From: Maledivibacter sp.
GTDB lineage: Bacteria > Bacillota > Clostridia > Peptostreptococcales > Caminicellaceae
Direction of reading: 5' to 3'
DNA: 64,000 bases
Assembly: GCA_025210375.1 (NCBI GenBank)
Contig: JAOASB010000007.1
Location: 62,001 to 126,000, forward strand
Of the stretch, positions 8,001-16,625 are shown in pieces. The first letter of the stretch is position 1; every line of letters begins with the position of its first letter. Under the pieces are notes generated by a model. It saw only the letters and a program-made list of their open reading frames with translations. It was not told the origin of the DNA and ran no database searches. The position numbers were made by a program, and so were the translations under genes.

Positions 8001-8121
8001 GAGCAAATTGCATAATTACTCTCTATAGAAATCATATACTATATAAAGTTTTAAAAGCCACGAAGCTATACCATATATATTATCCAACTTAGCCAAGTCA
8101 GAGTTATGCAATTTCTTCAAT
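8001..8121 (-). repeat. Dispersed repeat family B, full-length copy (121 bp)
   Basis: Read on the minus strand it begins TTGAAGAAATTGCATAACTC and ends GTAATTATGCAATTTGCTC. This closely matches the copy at 37661-37780 (120 bp) end to end. Both ends contain ATTGCATAA or ATTATGCAAT, giving sub-terminal inverted repeats. It fills the gap between livF and dhaK, so any dhaK promoter must lie in or beside it. Confidence 0.65.
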
Positions 8122-8167
8122 AGATTGAAAGTATTATCTTAAAAAAATATTTGATAGGTGGTTGATT

Positions 8168-9154
8168 ATGAAGAAAATAATAAATGAGCCTAATAATGTA
8201 GTGAGTGAAATGCTGCAAGGATTCGTAAAAGCAAATCCTCAGCTTGTATATTTTGAAGGAACTGAAGTTGTTGCTAAAAAAGAAAAAGGAAATAAAGTAG
8301 GACTTGTTTCCGGTGGAGGTAGTGGCCATGAGCCAGCCCATGCTGGATACGTTGGTAAAGGGATGCTAGATGCTGCTGTTGCTGGAAACGTATTTGCATC
8401 ACCCTCACCGGATAGAGTGTTAAAGGGTATCCAAGAAGCTGATACCGGTAATGGAGTACTTCTAATAATAAAAAATTATTCTGGCGATATTATGAATTTT
8501 GATATGGCAAAGGAATTAGCTGAGATGGAGGACATTAGAGTTGAGGTAGTTGTAGTTAAGGATGATGTTGCCGTAGAGGATAGTACACACTCAACTGGTC
8601 GGCGGGGTATAGCCGGTACGGTTTTCGTACATAAGATAGCTGGAGCGAAAGCCGAAGAAGGTGCAGATTTAGATGAAGTTAAGAGAGTTGCAGAAAAGAC
8701 AATTGCAAATGTTAGAAGTATGGGTATGGCTATGGCCCCTTGCATACTACCAGGTGTTGGGAAAGCAGGCTTTACACTTGGGGATAATGAAATCGAAATA
8801 GGTATGGGGATACATGGTGAACCGGGAGTTGAAAGAACTGAAATAAAGACCGCAAAAGAATTAGCAAATATACTATGTGATAAAATACTTGCAGATTTTG
8901 ACTTTGCCGATAGTGAAGTTGCATTAATGATTAATGGTTTAGGGGCTACTCCTTTGATGGAATTATTTATCCTTAATAATGAGGTTGAAAAGGTTCTATC
9001 TGAAAAAAATATTAGTATTCATAAAAGCCTTGTAGGGAATTACATGACTTCACTTGAAATGGCGGGCTGCTCTATTACATTATTAAAGCTCGATGATGAA
9101 TTAAAAAAATTGCTGGATGCTCCATGTGATACACCAGCATTGAAGGTTTGGTGA
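8168..9154 (+). CDS. dhaK: Dihydroxyacetone kinase subunit DhaK
   Basis: The product (328 residues) is the dihydroxyacetone-binding subunit of the two-part kinase. It shows GLVSGGGSGHEPAHAGYVGKGMLDAAVAG near residue 48, SGDIMNFDMA near 105, and GIHGEPG near 214-220. The His in GIHGEPG forms a covalent hemiaminal with the ketone substrate in known DhaK proteins. The start is ATG 8168 with AGGTGG six bases ahead; TTG at 8162 would overlap the RBS. It is followed by dhaL after four bases. No DhaM-like PTS phosphodonor gene lies in the window, so the phosphate donor must be encoded elsewhere if this is the PTS-dependent type. Confidence 0.93.
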   Translation: MKKIINEPNNVVSEMLQGFVKANPQLVYFEGTEVVAKKEKGNKVGLVSGGGSGHEPAHAGYVGKGMLDAAVAGNVFASPSPDRVLKGIQEADTGNGVLLIIKNYSGDIMNFDMAKELAEMEDIRVEVVVVKDDVAVEDSTHSTGRRGIAGTVFVHKIAGAKAEEGADLDEVKRVAEKTIANVRSMGMAMAPCILPGVGKAGFTLGDNEIEIGMGIHGEPGVERTEIKTAKELANILCDKILADFDFADSEVALMINGLGATPLMELFILNNEVEKVLSEKNISIHKSLVGNYMTSLEMAGCSITLLKLDDELKKLLDAPCDTPALKVW

Positions 9155-9158
9155 TATA

Positions 9159-9797
9159 ATGAATATAAAGATGACTGCAAAGGATTATATGGAATACATT
9201 GAGCTAGTAACTAAAAAAATAGAACAAAATAAAGACTATATAACTGAGCTGGATTCAATAACCGGTGATGGAGACCATTGGGCAAATATGAATATGGGCT
9301 TTCAAAAATTAGTAGAGAATAAGGAAGAACTTGCTGCCATGGAGTTAAAGGATATGTTTAAGAAAATAGGAATGCTTATTATGTCTACGGTAGGTGGTTC
9401 ATCGGGAGTTTTATATGGAAGTGCATATATAGGTGCTTCAAAAATAATTGGCGACAAAGAATATTTAGATATAAAGCTGCTATGTGATGTTTTAGAGGAA
9501 GAACTAAGTGCTATTATGAAGCGTGGAAATGCAGAGCCAGGTTTCAAAACAATGATAGATTCCCTTGCCCCAGCTGTTAATCGTTTTAAAGCTGCTCTTA
9601 AGAGTAATGGAGATGAAAGTACTGCCCTGCAGGAATTAAAGCAAGGTGCTATTGATGGTATGAATAGCACAAAGGATATGGAAGCCGTACGTGGACGTGC
9701 TTTTTATCAGGCAAATAAAGGGGTTGGGCATCTTGACCCAGGTGCTGTTACTATGTGTTATCAATTAGAAATATTGGTGGACTACTTGTGTAATTAA
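9159..9797 (+). CDS. dhaL: Dihydroxyacetone kinase subunit DhaL
   Basis: This 212-residue subunit binds ADP and two Mg2+ ions and hands the phosphate to dihydroxyacetone held by DhaK. The Mg2+-binding aspartates are in TGDGDHWANMNMGF near residues 35-48, and STVGGSSGVLYGSA and GRAFYQANKGVGHLDPGA follow as in the family. It is coupled to dhaK. A compact terminator follows, so regulation of dhaKL and of the downstream regulator can differ. Confidence 0.93.
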   Translation: MNIKMTAKDYMEYIELVTKKIEQNKDYITELDSITGDGDHWANMNMGFQKLVENKEELAAMELKDMFKKIGMLIMSTVGGSSGVLYGSAYIGASKIIGDKEYLDIKLLCDVLEEELSAIMKRGNAEPGFKTMIDSLAPAVNRFKAALKSNGDESTALQELKQGAIDGMNSTKDMEAVRGRAFYQANKGVGHLDPGAVTMCYQLEILVDYLCN

Positions 9798-9806
9798 AAC
9801 TTAAAT

Positions 9807-9830
9807 AAAGGAGGGTTTTTCCCTCCTTTT
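9807..9830 (+). terminator. Terminator behind dhaKL
   Basis: AAAGGAGGG pairs with CCCTCCTTT around a T4 loop, and a T-run is part of the right arm. It ends ten bases past the dhaL stop and about 20 bases before the regulator gene at 9851, so it may also limit read-through into that gene. Confidence 0.75.
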
Positions 9831-9850
9831 GTTAGAAAAGGTGATGAAGG

Positions 9851-11569
9851 ATGTATCTAGCAGAAATTAAAGATATTGTTTCAAAATTTGCAGAAACAAT
9901 TGCAAAAATCCTCGACATAGATGTAATGATTGTCGACAGTAACTGTAATAAAATTGCCAACACATTTAAGTATATAGATGATTCTGCACCTATTGCTAGA
10001 TACTCTATGTTGGGAGAGGTTTTACATACTGGTAAAGTGGTTGCTGTAAAAGATAAAACCACCTACAAACATTGTAAAATCTGCTCTGATATAAGTGAAT
10101 GTATCATATCTGGATTAGTAAGTGTTCCCATTTTTTATGAGAAAAATGTAATAGGGGCTATAGCACTTTTAGTTCCCATTAATAAAACTAGCCCTGTTTT
10201 TGAAAATCTACAAAATTCAATTGATTTTTTAGAACGTATGTCCGACTTGTTAAGTTCAAAACTTAAAAATATAGATGATTACAATAAGTTAAATGTCATA
10301 AAAAAAGAACGAGAAACTATTATAGATGTCATTGAAGATGGTTTAGTATTTATCAACAATAATGGAAGAATAATTCATTACAATCATCAGTTTGAAAGCT
10401 TCTTTAAATTTGATAAAAACGTCGAAGGCGATAGTATAGATAAGTTAATCGATCATCCATTGATGCATGAAATCTTGATGTTTAGTGAAAATATTTCATA
10501 TAAGACATTTTATTACGAACATATAAACCACAGCTTCTATGGATTTGTATCCTGCCGTAACATCATGCTTAATGGAAATCACTATGGGGCGTTATTAACC
10601 TTTAAAAGTCTTGGTAAGGCATATAAAGTGTTTAATGAAATCTCTGACAATAGAACCCATGTTTCATTTGGGGATATTCAAGGAAATGATCCGAAGCTAC
10701 TTACTCAAATAAATAATGCGAAACAATTGGCAGTTACCGACGAAAACATCTTAATTTTCAGTGAACCAGGATTTAGAAAACAGATGCTAGCAAGGGCAAT
10801 ACACAATTTTTCAGATAGAGAAAAGAATTACTTTGTAGAAGTTGACTGTGATAGTATACCATATGATATGTTAGAAGCAGAGATATTTGGCCATGATAGT
10901 GATGATATGCATGTAAATCCTGGTATTGGCAAGATTAGAATGGCCCATAGGGGGACTTTGTTTTTTAAAAACATTTCTAAAATGCCATTGTATTTACAAA
11001 GACGTTTAGTTGAAGTGATGAAGACCAAGGAATTAAGACAAAGGACATATAAAGGCTTTAATATTGATGTTCGAATGATTTTTGATACCTGTGAGGTATT
11101 ATCACCCTTAGTAGAACAAGGGACGTTTGATGAAGAGTTGTATTTCCGTATTTCTAAAAATACTATAACAATTCCCTCCCTATTAAATCGAAAAGGCGAT
11201 ATAAAGATTATAGTGAATGATATAATAGACAAGTTGAAGATAAAGTATCTAAAGCCCCATGTCAAATTTGATAAAAAAGTTTTAAGTATGATGTATAAAT
11301 ATACTTGGCCTAAAAATGTGTATGAAATTGAAAAGACTATAGATGTGATTATAGCTAAAGCCAAGGATGATATAGTAACTGTTGAAGATATAAAATGCTT
11401 TAAATTTGCTGGCAATAATGGTAAGGAAGTCAAAGTAGTCGATGAAATAGAGAAGGATTTAATAAAGAAAATGCTTACTGAATATAAAAGCAAGGAACAG
11501 ATAGCAAAAGCTATGGGAATAGGACGTGCTACCCTTTATAGAAAGATGAAGAAATATGGTCTTTCATAA
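9851..11569 (+). CDS. DhaR-like transcription regulator with a degenerate AAA+ domain
   Basis: A 572-residue protein laid out like NtrC-family activators. It has an N-terminal GAF-like sensor (about 1-150) with a Cys cluster CKICSDISEC, a PAS-like middle (about 155-260), an AAA+-like domain (about 275-500) and a C-terminal Fis-type helix-turn-helix (IAKAMGIGRATLYRKMKKYG). The motor is broken: Walker A reads SEPGFRKQ instead of GExGTGKE, Walker B reads LFFKNIS instead of LFLDEI, and the GAFTGA loop that touches sigma-54 is absent. It should therefore not hydrolyse ATP or activate sigma-54 polymerase. E. coli DhaR, of the same architecture, acts at a sigma-70 promoter and senses DhaK/DhaL; the dhaKL neighbourhood suggests the same role here. 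Confidence 0.75.
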   Translation: MYLAEIKDIVSKFAETIAKILDIDVMIVDSNCNKIANTFKYIDDSAPIARYSMLGEVLHTGKVVAVKDKTTYKHCKICSDISECIISGLVSVPIFYEKNVIGAIALLVPINKTSPVFENLQNSIDFLERMSDLLSSKLKNIDDYNKLNVIKKERETIIDVIEDGLVFINNNGRIIHYNHQFESFFKFDKNVEGDSIDKLIDHPLMHEILMFSENISYKTFYYEHINHSFYGFVSCRNIMLNGNHYGALLTFKSLGKAYKVFNEISDNRTHVSFGDIQGNDPKLLTQINNAKQLAVTDENILIFSEPGFRKQMLARAIHNFSDREKNYFVEVDCDSIPYDMLEAEIFGHDSDDMHVNPGIGKIRMAHRGTLFFKNISKMPLYLQRRLVEVMKTKELRQRTYKGFNIDVRMIFDTCEVLSPLVEQGTFDEELYFRISKNTITIPSLLNRKGDIKIIVNDIIDKLKIKYLKPHVKFDKKVLSMMYKYTWPKNVYEIEKTIDVIIAKAKDDIVTVEDIKCFKFAGNNGKEVKVVDEIEKDLIKKMLTEYKSKEQIAKAMGIGRATLYRKMKKYGLS

Positions 11570-11608
11570 TCCATTAAATAAGGGATTATCGATATTTCTA
11601 AGGACTAC

Positions 11609-11642
11609 AAGGGAAGAGTTATAATTATGACTCTTCCCTTTG
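11609..11642 (+). terminator. Terminator behind the DhaR-like gene
   Basis: AAGGGAAGAGT pairs with ACTCTTCCCTT over 11 bp around TATAATTATG. The following T-tract is short (TTTGCATG), so termination may be moderate. Confidence 0.65.
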
Positions 11643-11770
11643 CATGTAATAATTTGGCTATCAAAACAAAATTAGTATAAATATACACACAATCTAAAAA
11701 AAATAAAAAAATATTCAAAGTGCCATTACAATTAAGGTCATTTGGTGGTAAAATAGTCAGAGAATAATAA

Positions 11771-11836
11771 AATCCAGATTATCCATGGAGGATTTAAAAC
11801 TATGATTCTTTAAACATCCTGTGGATAGTCTGGATT
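11771..11836 (+). other. Long hairpin just upstream of the DUF1846 gene
   Basis: AATCCAGATTATCCA at 11771-11785 pairs with TGGATAGTCTGGATT at 11822-11836 (15 bp, one G-T pair), and AGGAT...TTAAA inside can pair further. It ends nine bases before the ribosome-binding site of the gene at 11856. The ends resemble stretches at about 22.90-22.93 kb and 54.67-54.74 kb (AGATTATCCATG), so it may be another dispersed hairpin family or a leader regulatory structure. Confidence 0.6.
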
Positions 11837-11855
11837 AAATATAGTGAGGTTGATT

Positions 11856-13364
11856 ATGAAAATAGGATTTGATCACAAAAAATACTTAGAAGAACAATCA
11901 AAGTTCATACTTGAAAGAGTGAACGATTATGACAAGCTTTATTTAGAGTTTGGTGGAAAACTTTTATTTGATTTACATGCTAAAAGAGTATTACCGGGGT
12001 TTGATGAAAATGCTAAGATTAAGCTGCTTCATAGGCTTAAAGAAAAGGTAGAAGTTATCATCTGTGTTTATGCAGGGGATATTGAAAGGAATAAGATACG
12101 TGGAGATTTTGGTATAACCTATGATATGGATGTATTAAGATTGATTGATGATCTTAGATCCTATGAACTAGATGTTAATAGTGTTGTTATTACTAGATAT
12201 GACAATCAGCCTGCAGCTACAGTATTTATGAATAAGCTAGAGCGAAGAGGAATCAAGGTATATACCCATCGAGCAACAAAGGGATATCCCACAGATGTAG
12301 ACACTATTGTTAGTGATGAGGGTTATGGTAAGAACCCCTACATTGATACTACAAAGCCTATTGTAGTTGTAACAGCTCCTGGGCCAGGTAGTGGTAAGCT
12401 TGCTACTTGCCTCAGTCAGTTATATCACGAGCATAAGCTTGGGAGAGAAGTAGGATATTCAAAATTTGAAACCTTCCCTGTTTGGAATGTACCCCTTAAG
12501 CATCCCCTAAACATAGCATATGAGTCGGCGACAGTTGACTTGAAGGATGTAAATATGATTGATTCCTTCCATTTTGATGCCTATAATGAGATAACTATAA
12601 ACTATAATCGTGATATTGAAACCTTCCCTGTGCTTAAGAGGATTATTGAAAAGATAACAGGGGAAGAATCCGTTTATAAGTCACCTACAGACATGGGTGT
12701 TAATCGTGTTGGATTTGGTATTATCGATGATGATATTGTAAAAGAGGCTTCAAAACAAGAAATTATTAGAAGATATTTTAAAACCGGATGTGAATATAAA
12801 AAGGGATATGTTGATCTAGATACTTTCCATAGGGCAAGATTGATTATGGAGGAGCTTAACCTCAAGGCTGAAGACCGTAGGGTAGTTACACCGGCTAGAG
12901 AAAGGGGTGCTAGGCTAAAAGAGAAGCTATGCAAAAATGAACCATGTCCTATAGTGGCTATAGAGCTTGATGATGGAACAATCATAACTGGGAAAAGTTC
13001 TAGTACTATGGATGCAGCTGCAGCAGTTATTTTGAATGTTATTAAGCACCTTGCTAATATTGCGAAGGGCATTCACTTGATCTCTCCAGTGATTCTTGAG
13101 CCCATAATTAGTCTTAAATCAAAGACCTTTGGAAGCAAGATTACATCTTTAAATTGTGAAGAAATATTAATTGCACTGAGCATCAGTGCAGCAACTAATC
13201 CAATGGCTCAAGTAGCTATGGAAAAACTATCTATTCTTAGAGGTTGTCAAGCTCATTCTACAACCATATTAGGAACCAATGATGAACAAACCCTTAGAAA
13301 ACTCGGTATCGATGTTACCTGTGATGCTGAGTATTCATCAGATAGTTTATATTATAATAATTAA
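11856..13364 (+). CDS. DUF1846 domain-containing protein
   Basis: The 502-residue product matches the DUF1846 family, a conserved but uncharacterised family common in Firmicutes. The start [20 protein letters not shown], the segment [21 protein letters not shown] and the central [23 protein letters not shown] are typical. The GPGSGK stretch resembles a nucleotide-binding loop. I choose ATG 11856, preceded by GTGAGG; GTG at 11844 lies inside that RBS. It is a single gene with a hairpin leader and its own terminator (13449-13503). No function is assigned. Confidence 0.85.
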   Translation: MKIGFDHKKYLEEQSKFILERVNDYDKLYLEFGGKLLFDLHAKRVLPGFDENAKIKLLHRLKEKVEVIICVYAGDIERNKIRGDFGITYDMDVLRLIDDLRSYELDVNSVVITRYDNQPAATVFMNKLERRGIKVYTHRATKGYPTDVDTIVSDEGYGKNPYIDTTKPIVVVTAPGPGSGKLATCLSQLYHEHKLGREVGYSKFETFPVWNVPLKHPLNIAYESATVDLKDVNMIDSFHFDAYNEITINYNRDIETFPVLKRIIEKITGEESVYKSPTDMGVNRVGFGIIDDDIVKEASKQEIIRRYFKTGCEYKKGYVDLDTFHRARLIMEELNLKAEDRRVVTPARERGARLKEKLCKNEPCPIVAIELDDGTIITGKSSSTMDAAAAVILNVIKHLANIAKGIHLISPVILEPIISLKSKTFGSKITSLNCEEILIALSISAATNPMAQVAMEKLSILRGCQAHSTTILGTNDEQTLRKLGIDVTCDAEYSSDSLYYNN

Positions 13365-13372
13365 AGCAATTA

Positions 13373-13420
13373 TATAGGGTTTTCATAGTATAAGTTAAAG
13401 TTTATACTAAAATCCCTATA
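13373..13420 (-). repeat. Dispersed hairpin repeat family A, 48-bp short copy
   Basis: This 48-bp segment is the reverse complement of 33625-33672 with a single mismatch. Its ends are TATAGGG and CCCTATA, and the arms fold into one hairpin. It lacks the long-form core, so it looks like an internal deletion derivative of the copy at 661-761. Confidence 0.7.
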
Positions 13421-13448
13421 TGATTATATTGTCAACTAATTAAAAGGT

Positions 13449-13503
13449 CTATACCCAAGCTATTCAATCCTATGACTGAAATAGCTTGGGTATAGGCTTT
13501 TAT
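13449..13503 (+). terminator. Terminator behind the DUF1846 gene
   Basis: CTATACCCAAGCTATT at 13449-13464 pairs perfectly with AATAGCTTGGGTATAG at 13480-13495, followed by GCTTTTATT. Confidence 0.8.
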
Positions 13504-13631
13504 TAATTTATATTTTGAAAAAAAACATATAATTTGTTTAAATAGCGATTTAATGGGTAATTTTACTATAGGGAAATTCAATACTTTGGAAGCTACTATA
13601 GATAAAATTTATAATATGTGGAGGTGGAAAC

Positions 13632-14351
13632 ATGCCAGAGGAATTCAAAATAGGTTGTCAAAGACCAGAAATTAAAAATGAAAGCGTCGACGAAACTGAG
13701 AAAAACTATGATTTAGTTGAGAAGGAGGAGAAAGTAGATATGTTGAAAGTAGGAAAACCGGCACCAGATTTTATGGCACCTGCTTATAGTCAGGGGAAAT
13801 TTATGAATGTGAAGCTATCGGAATATAAGGGAAAGTGGGTTTTATTATGCTTCTACCCTGGAGATTTTACTTTTGTCTGAGCTACTGAGGTTTCAGCAGT
13901 TGCTGAAAAATATAAGGAATTACAGGATTTAGGAGTAGAGGTTCTGTCAGTTAGTGTGGATAGTGTTTTTGTACATAAGATGTGGAATGATAATGAGTTA
14001 TCTAAAATGATAGGAAAGGATATGCCATTCCCTATGGTATCGGATCAGAATGGAAATATCGGTAGAATGTATGGAATTTATGATGAAGATGCCGGTGTAG
14101 AAACTAGAGGTAGATTCCTTATTGATCCCGATGGCAATATTCAAGCATTTGAAGTGCTAACACCTCCAGTTGGAAGAAATGTAAGTGAAGCAATTAGACA
14201 AATTAAAGCATACCAGCTTGTAAGAGAATCTAAAGGCACTGAGGCTACACCTTCCGGCTGGAAGCCAGGCAAAAGAACACTTAAGCCAGGGCCACATCTA
14301 GTAGGTAATATGTGGAAGGAATGGAAAGTAAGCGAGGCATTTGAAGAGTAG
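13632..14351 (+). CDS. prxU: Selenocysteine-containing peroxiredoxin (TGA at 13878-13880 read as Sec)
   Basis: Two frames that look like separate genes (13632-13880 and 13956-14351) are one peroxiredoxin interrupted by a TGA exactly where the peroxidatic Cys belongs. The AhpC-type active site FTFVCPTE appears as FTFV-TGA-ATE, giving Sec at residue 83 of 239. Homology is continuous across the stop in the same frame ([25 protein letters not shown]). A hairpin fitting a bacterial SECIS follows at 13891-13908. The usual C-terminal resolving Cys (VCPAxW-type) is replaced: the segment reads ATPSGWKPG. The remaining Cys are C9 and C73. ATG 13632 has GGAGGTGG ahead; an in-frame ATG at 13740 has AAGGAGGAG ahead and would give 203 residues, so the 36-residue extension with C9 may be optional. 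Selenoprotein Prx of this kind are known in amino-acid-fermenting Clostridia. Confidence 0.9.
13881..13910 (+). promoter_or_regulatory. Bacterial SECIS-like hairpin for Sec insertion
   Basis: TTTCAGC at 13891-13897 pairs with GCTGAAA at 13902-13908 around the loop AGTT, ten bases after the TGA. A short stem at this distance with a G in the first two loop positions fits the consensus for bacterial SECIS elements, which are recognised by SelB within the coding region. Confidence 0.8.
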
Positions 14352-14358
14352 TATTTAA

Positions 14359-14407
14359 AAAAGGTTTTTAAGGGTTATATAAAAAGACAATCCCTTAAAA
14401 ACCTTTT
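14359..14407. terminator. Bidirectional terminator between convergent genes
   Basis: AAAAGGTTTTTAAGGG at 14359-14374 pairs with CCCTTAAAAACCTTTT at 14392-14407. It can end both the peroxiredoxin transcript (plus) and the gene at 14409-15143 (minus), whose stop it touches. Confidence 0.75.
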
Positions 14408-14408
14408 C

Positions 14409-15143
14409 TTATCCAAATATACCAAGGGTTTGAAAGAAGGGTATAAATTCTTTACCATTCCACTCCAAAGATGTTTGAATATAGCCTAAGCCATCGGCAT
14501 TATATCTTCCAGCTATTCTTTGAAGTGCATATAATTCATAGACTCCATCCCTTTGAAAATCTATGGGATATAAACCACCCAAAGGATTTACCCAACCTTC
14601 TATAGGCTGTTTAAGCTTTCCCCTTTCATCATATATTTCTGATAAATATTCTTCCCCTTTATATTTAATGTCAATAGTATATTTTTTTGAGCTGTCCTTC
14701 GATGTGACTTCAACTTGATAACAATCTTTATATATGACATCATATTTATATTTTTTGTTAAACTTTTCAAAATCAAAGATTTTTTGTGGTTCGTTATCTA
14801 AAAAGGAATAAATATAATAGAATGCTAAGCCACCACTTCCTCCAGAATCAATGCTCACTAAAATATCATCTACTTTGTCATTGGTAAAATCACCTAAAAA
14901 AATTGTTGGAGTATAGCCTGCATTCGCCTTCAAGGGAATTCTAGTAAAATCTTTTGTTTTCCCATCCTGAATTATTAGAGTTATATTATCCACAAAGGGA
15001 CTCCCAATTCCAGATGGTTTTTCTCCCATCAGATATACATTATCTATGATCTTATCTCCGTTTACGTCGCCCCTTTTAAAATCCAATATATATTTTTTAT
15101 TGCACTTCATTTGATTCCTAAAAAATAGTGGATAATAGTACAC
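14409..15143 (-). CDS. Hypothetical protein with FG-GAP/VCBS-like repeats
   Basis: The 244-residue product contains DVNGDKIIDNVYLMG near residue 27 and FTNDKVDDILVSIDSGGSGG near 100. These are DxNxDxxxD-type calcium-binding turns at the starts of beta-propeller-like blades. No signal peptide is evident in the first residues (MYYYPLFF), although the first hydrophobic stretch is poorly defined. Similar small proteins occur in spore-forming Firmicutes, but I cannot assign a role. It is convergent with the peroxiredoxin gene and divergent from the YibE/F gene. Confidence 0.65.
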   Translation of the reverse strand: MYYYPLFFRNQMKCNKKYILDFKRGDVNGDKIIDNVYLMGEKPSGIGSPFVDNITLIIQDGKTKDFTRIPLKANAGYTPTIFLGDFTNDKVDDILVSIDSGGSGGLAFYYIYSFLDNEPQKIFDFEKFNKKYKYDVIYKDCYQVEVTSKDSSKKYTIDIKYKGEEYLSEIYDERGKLKQPIEGWVNPLGGLYPIDFQRDGVYELYALQRIAGRYNADGLGYIQTSLEWNGKEFIPFFQTLGIFG

Positions 15144-15309
15144 AATATCAGCTCCTTTTAAAACTATGTATTATCATAATATGAAGCCATAGAGTATACC
15201 GTGCGTTGCCTTAAGAAGCTTTTTGAACAATCTGGCTTAAATTTGAAAAAATGAGTTGAAATGGTATACTGTATATAGCTAAAAAAGTATAGAAATGGAA
15301 GGAGATAAA

Positions 15310-16452
15310 ATGAAGAGGTATTATAAGCTTATTATTTTTATGATTATGTGTGTAATTATAATTTATTTTTCTCCAATGCTAAAGATGAGTATTACTCAGC
15401 CAAATTATTTTGAGCAGGATTTTGAAGAAGCAGAGGTATTAAAAATTATGGATGAAGAGCTGGAGGAGGACCCTGTTTTGGCAGGAAGGTATATGGGGAC
15501 CCAAAGGATCAAAGTTAAGATTCTTTCAGGTAAATATGAGGATAAAATATTTGAGATAGTTAATCCCCTTAGCAGTTCTCATAATGTCTTAGCTAAAGAA
15601 GGTATGATTTTAATTACCTGTGTAAGGGAGAAAAATGGAGAAGTTATTCCATGGGTATATAATTATAAAAGAGATAAAACGTTATACATATTGTTGGCAG
15701 CATTTTTCCTACTTATAATAATATTTGGTGGCATTAAGGGTATCAATTCTATTATTTCACTGATATTTACGGGAATAATGATAGTGTTTGTAATGCTTCC
15801 CTTAATCTTTCAGGGTAAAAATCCTATTTGGGTGGCTATATTGACCACATCAATTACAACCATTGTTACATTTATATTGATAGGAGGACTTAGCTATAAA
15901 TCCCTAGCAGCAATCCTTGGAACTATAGCAGGAGTGACAATAGCTGGTTTGATTTCCTATACGGCAGGAGAAGTGGTACATTTATCAGGTATTACTATGG
16001 AGAAGGGACAGCAATTATTATATGTGGCAAAGGATTATAGGATTCAGATTAGGGGATTGATGTTTACAGCCATATTAATTGCCTCATTAGGTGCAATTAT
16101 GGATGTTGCCATGTCTATCTCATCCGCAACCTTTGAGCTTTATAAAACCGATCCAAAACGCAGTAAAGGAGAACTCTTTAAATCTGCTATGAATATAGGG
16201 AAGGATATAATGGGAACGATGTCCAATACATTGATTCTTGCCTTTGTAGGAAGCTCATTAAATACCATAATGTTGATATGGGGTTTTCAAATGAAGCATA
16301 AACAATTTATGAATATACCATCAATTGGAACTGAGGTTATACAGGGATTGGCAGGGAGTATAGGAATAATATTGACTGTGCCAATAACAGCAGCCATGGC
16401 AGTAGCATTGCTAAAAAAAGAAAAAATGGTTTCAAAAAATATAAGCAGATAG
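15310..16452 (+). CDS. YibE/F family membrane protein
   Basis: The 380-residue product has an N-terminal membrane segment, an extracytoplasmic beta-rich domain (about 35-120, including the AEVLKI...YMGTQRIKVKIL stretch), then seven or so membrane helices. Family landmarks include FGGIKGINSIISL and GAIMDVAMSISSATFEL. YibE/F proteins are widespread in Firmicutes and have no established function. The start is ATG 15310, with GGAAGGAG eight or so bases ahead; ATG 15295 would overlap the RBS. The last three codons and the stop lie inside a 30-bp direct repeat (16443-16472), so the C-terminus is partly set by repeat DNA. Confidence 0.85.
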   Translation: MKRYYKLIIFMIMCVIIIYFSPMLKMSITQPNYFEQDFEEAEVLKIMDEELEEDPVLAGRYMGTQRIKVKILSGKYEDKIFEIVNPLSSSHNVLAKEGMILITCVREKNGEVIPWVYNYKRDKTLYILLAAFFLLIIIFGGIKGINSIISLIFTGIMIVFVMLPLIFQGKNPIWVAILTTSITTIVTFILIGGLSYKSLAAILGTIAGVTIAGLISYTAGEVVHLSGITMEKGQQLLYVAKDYRIQIRGLMFTAILIASLGAIMDVAMSISSATFELYKTDPKRSKGELFKSAMNIGKDIMGTMSNTLILAFVGSSLNTIMLIWGFQMKHKQFMNIPSIGTEVIQGLAGSIGIILTVPITAAMAVALLKKEKMVSKNISR

Positions 16453-16472
16453 GCTACATTTCCCCTATCTGC
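16443..16472. repeat. 30-bp direct repeat with terminator hairpin, left copy
   Basis: AAGCAGATAGG-C-TACATTTCC and onward to CTGC repeats at 16626-16655 with one mismatch in 30. Each copy folds as GCAGATAGGG/CCCTATCTGC around TACATTT. The two copies flank the structured element at 16473-16625 and the left one overlaps the yibE stop codon. The arrangement looks like a terminator duplicated on either side of an inserted element. Confidence 0.75.
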
Positions 16473-16625
16473 CTCAGATTGTTGACAAAGTCAACAAGAT
16501 GTCAGGCAGTTGAGAAATTTGAAGTTCGAGGCGTGCTGAAACCCAGAGGCCGTAGCGTATACAGACATACGTAAGGGTTCTGGGTTGAAGCAACAACGAA
16601 GAAATTCGGATTTGTCAACAGCTTG
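16473..16625. repeat. Structured intergenic element (TTCGAGG...AACGAAGAA core)
   Basis: The core starts TTCGAGGCG and ends CAACGAAGAA. Inside, AACCCAGA pairs with TTCTGGGTT, and a central CGTAT/ATACG hairpin follows GGCCGTAG and precedes TAAGGG. Outer TTGTTGAC/GTCAAC pairings are also possible. A related core occurs at 54403-54457 with the same flanks and central hairpin but different stem sequence. No reading frame is present. It could be a mobile REP-like element or a structured RNA; the two 30-bp direct repeats flanking it favour insertion. Confidence 0.65.

Noticed and set aside
10828..11493. 221-residue minus-strand frame inside the DhaR-like gene
   Set aside because: It is fully antisense to a well-supported gene, rich in Ser/Ile/Phe as expected of a complement of AT-rich codons, and lacks an RBS.
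13956..14351. Separate 131-residue gene behind the first peroxiredoxin frame
   Set aside because: It is the same frame as 13632-13880, continuing the peroxiredoxin fold after the selenocysteine TGA, and has no RBS of its own.
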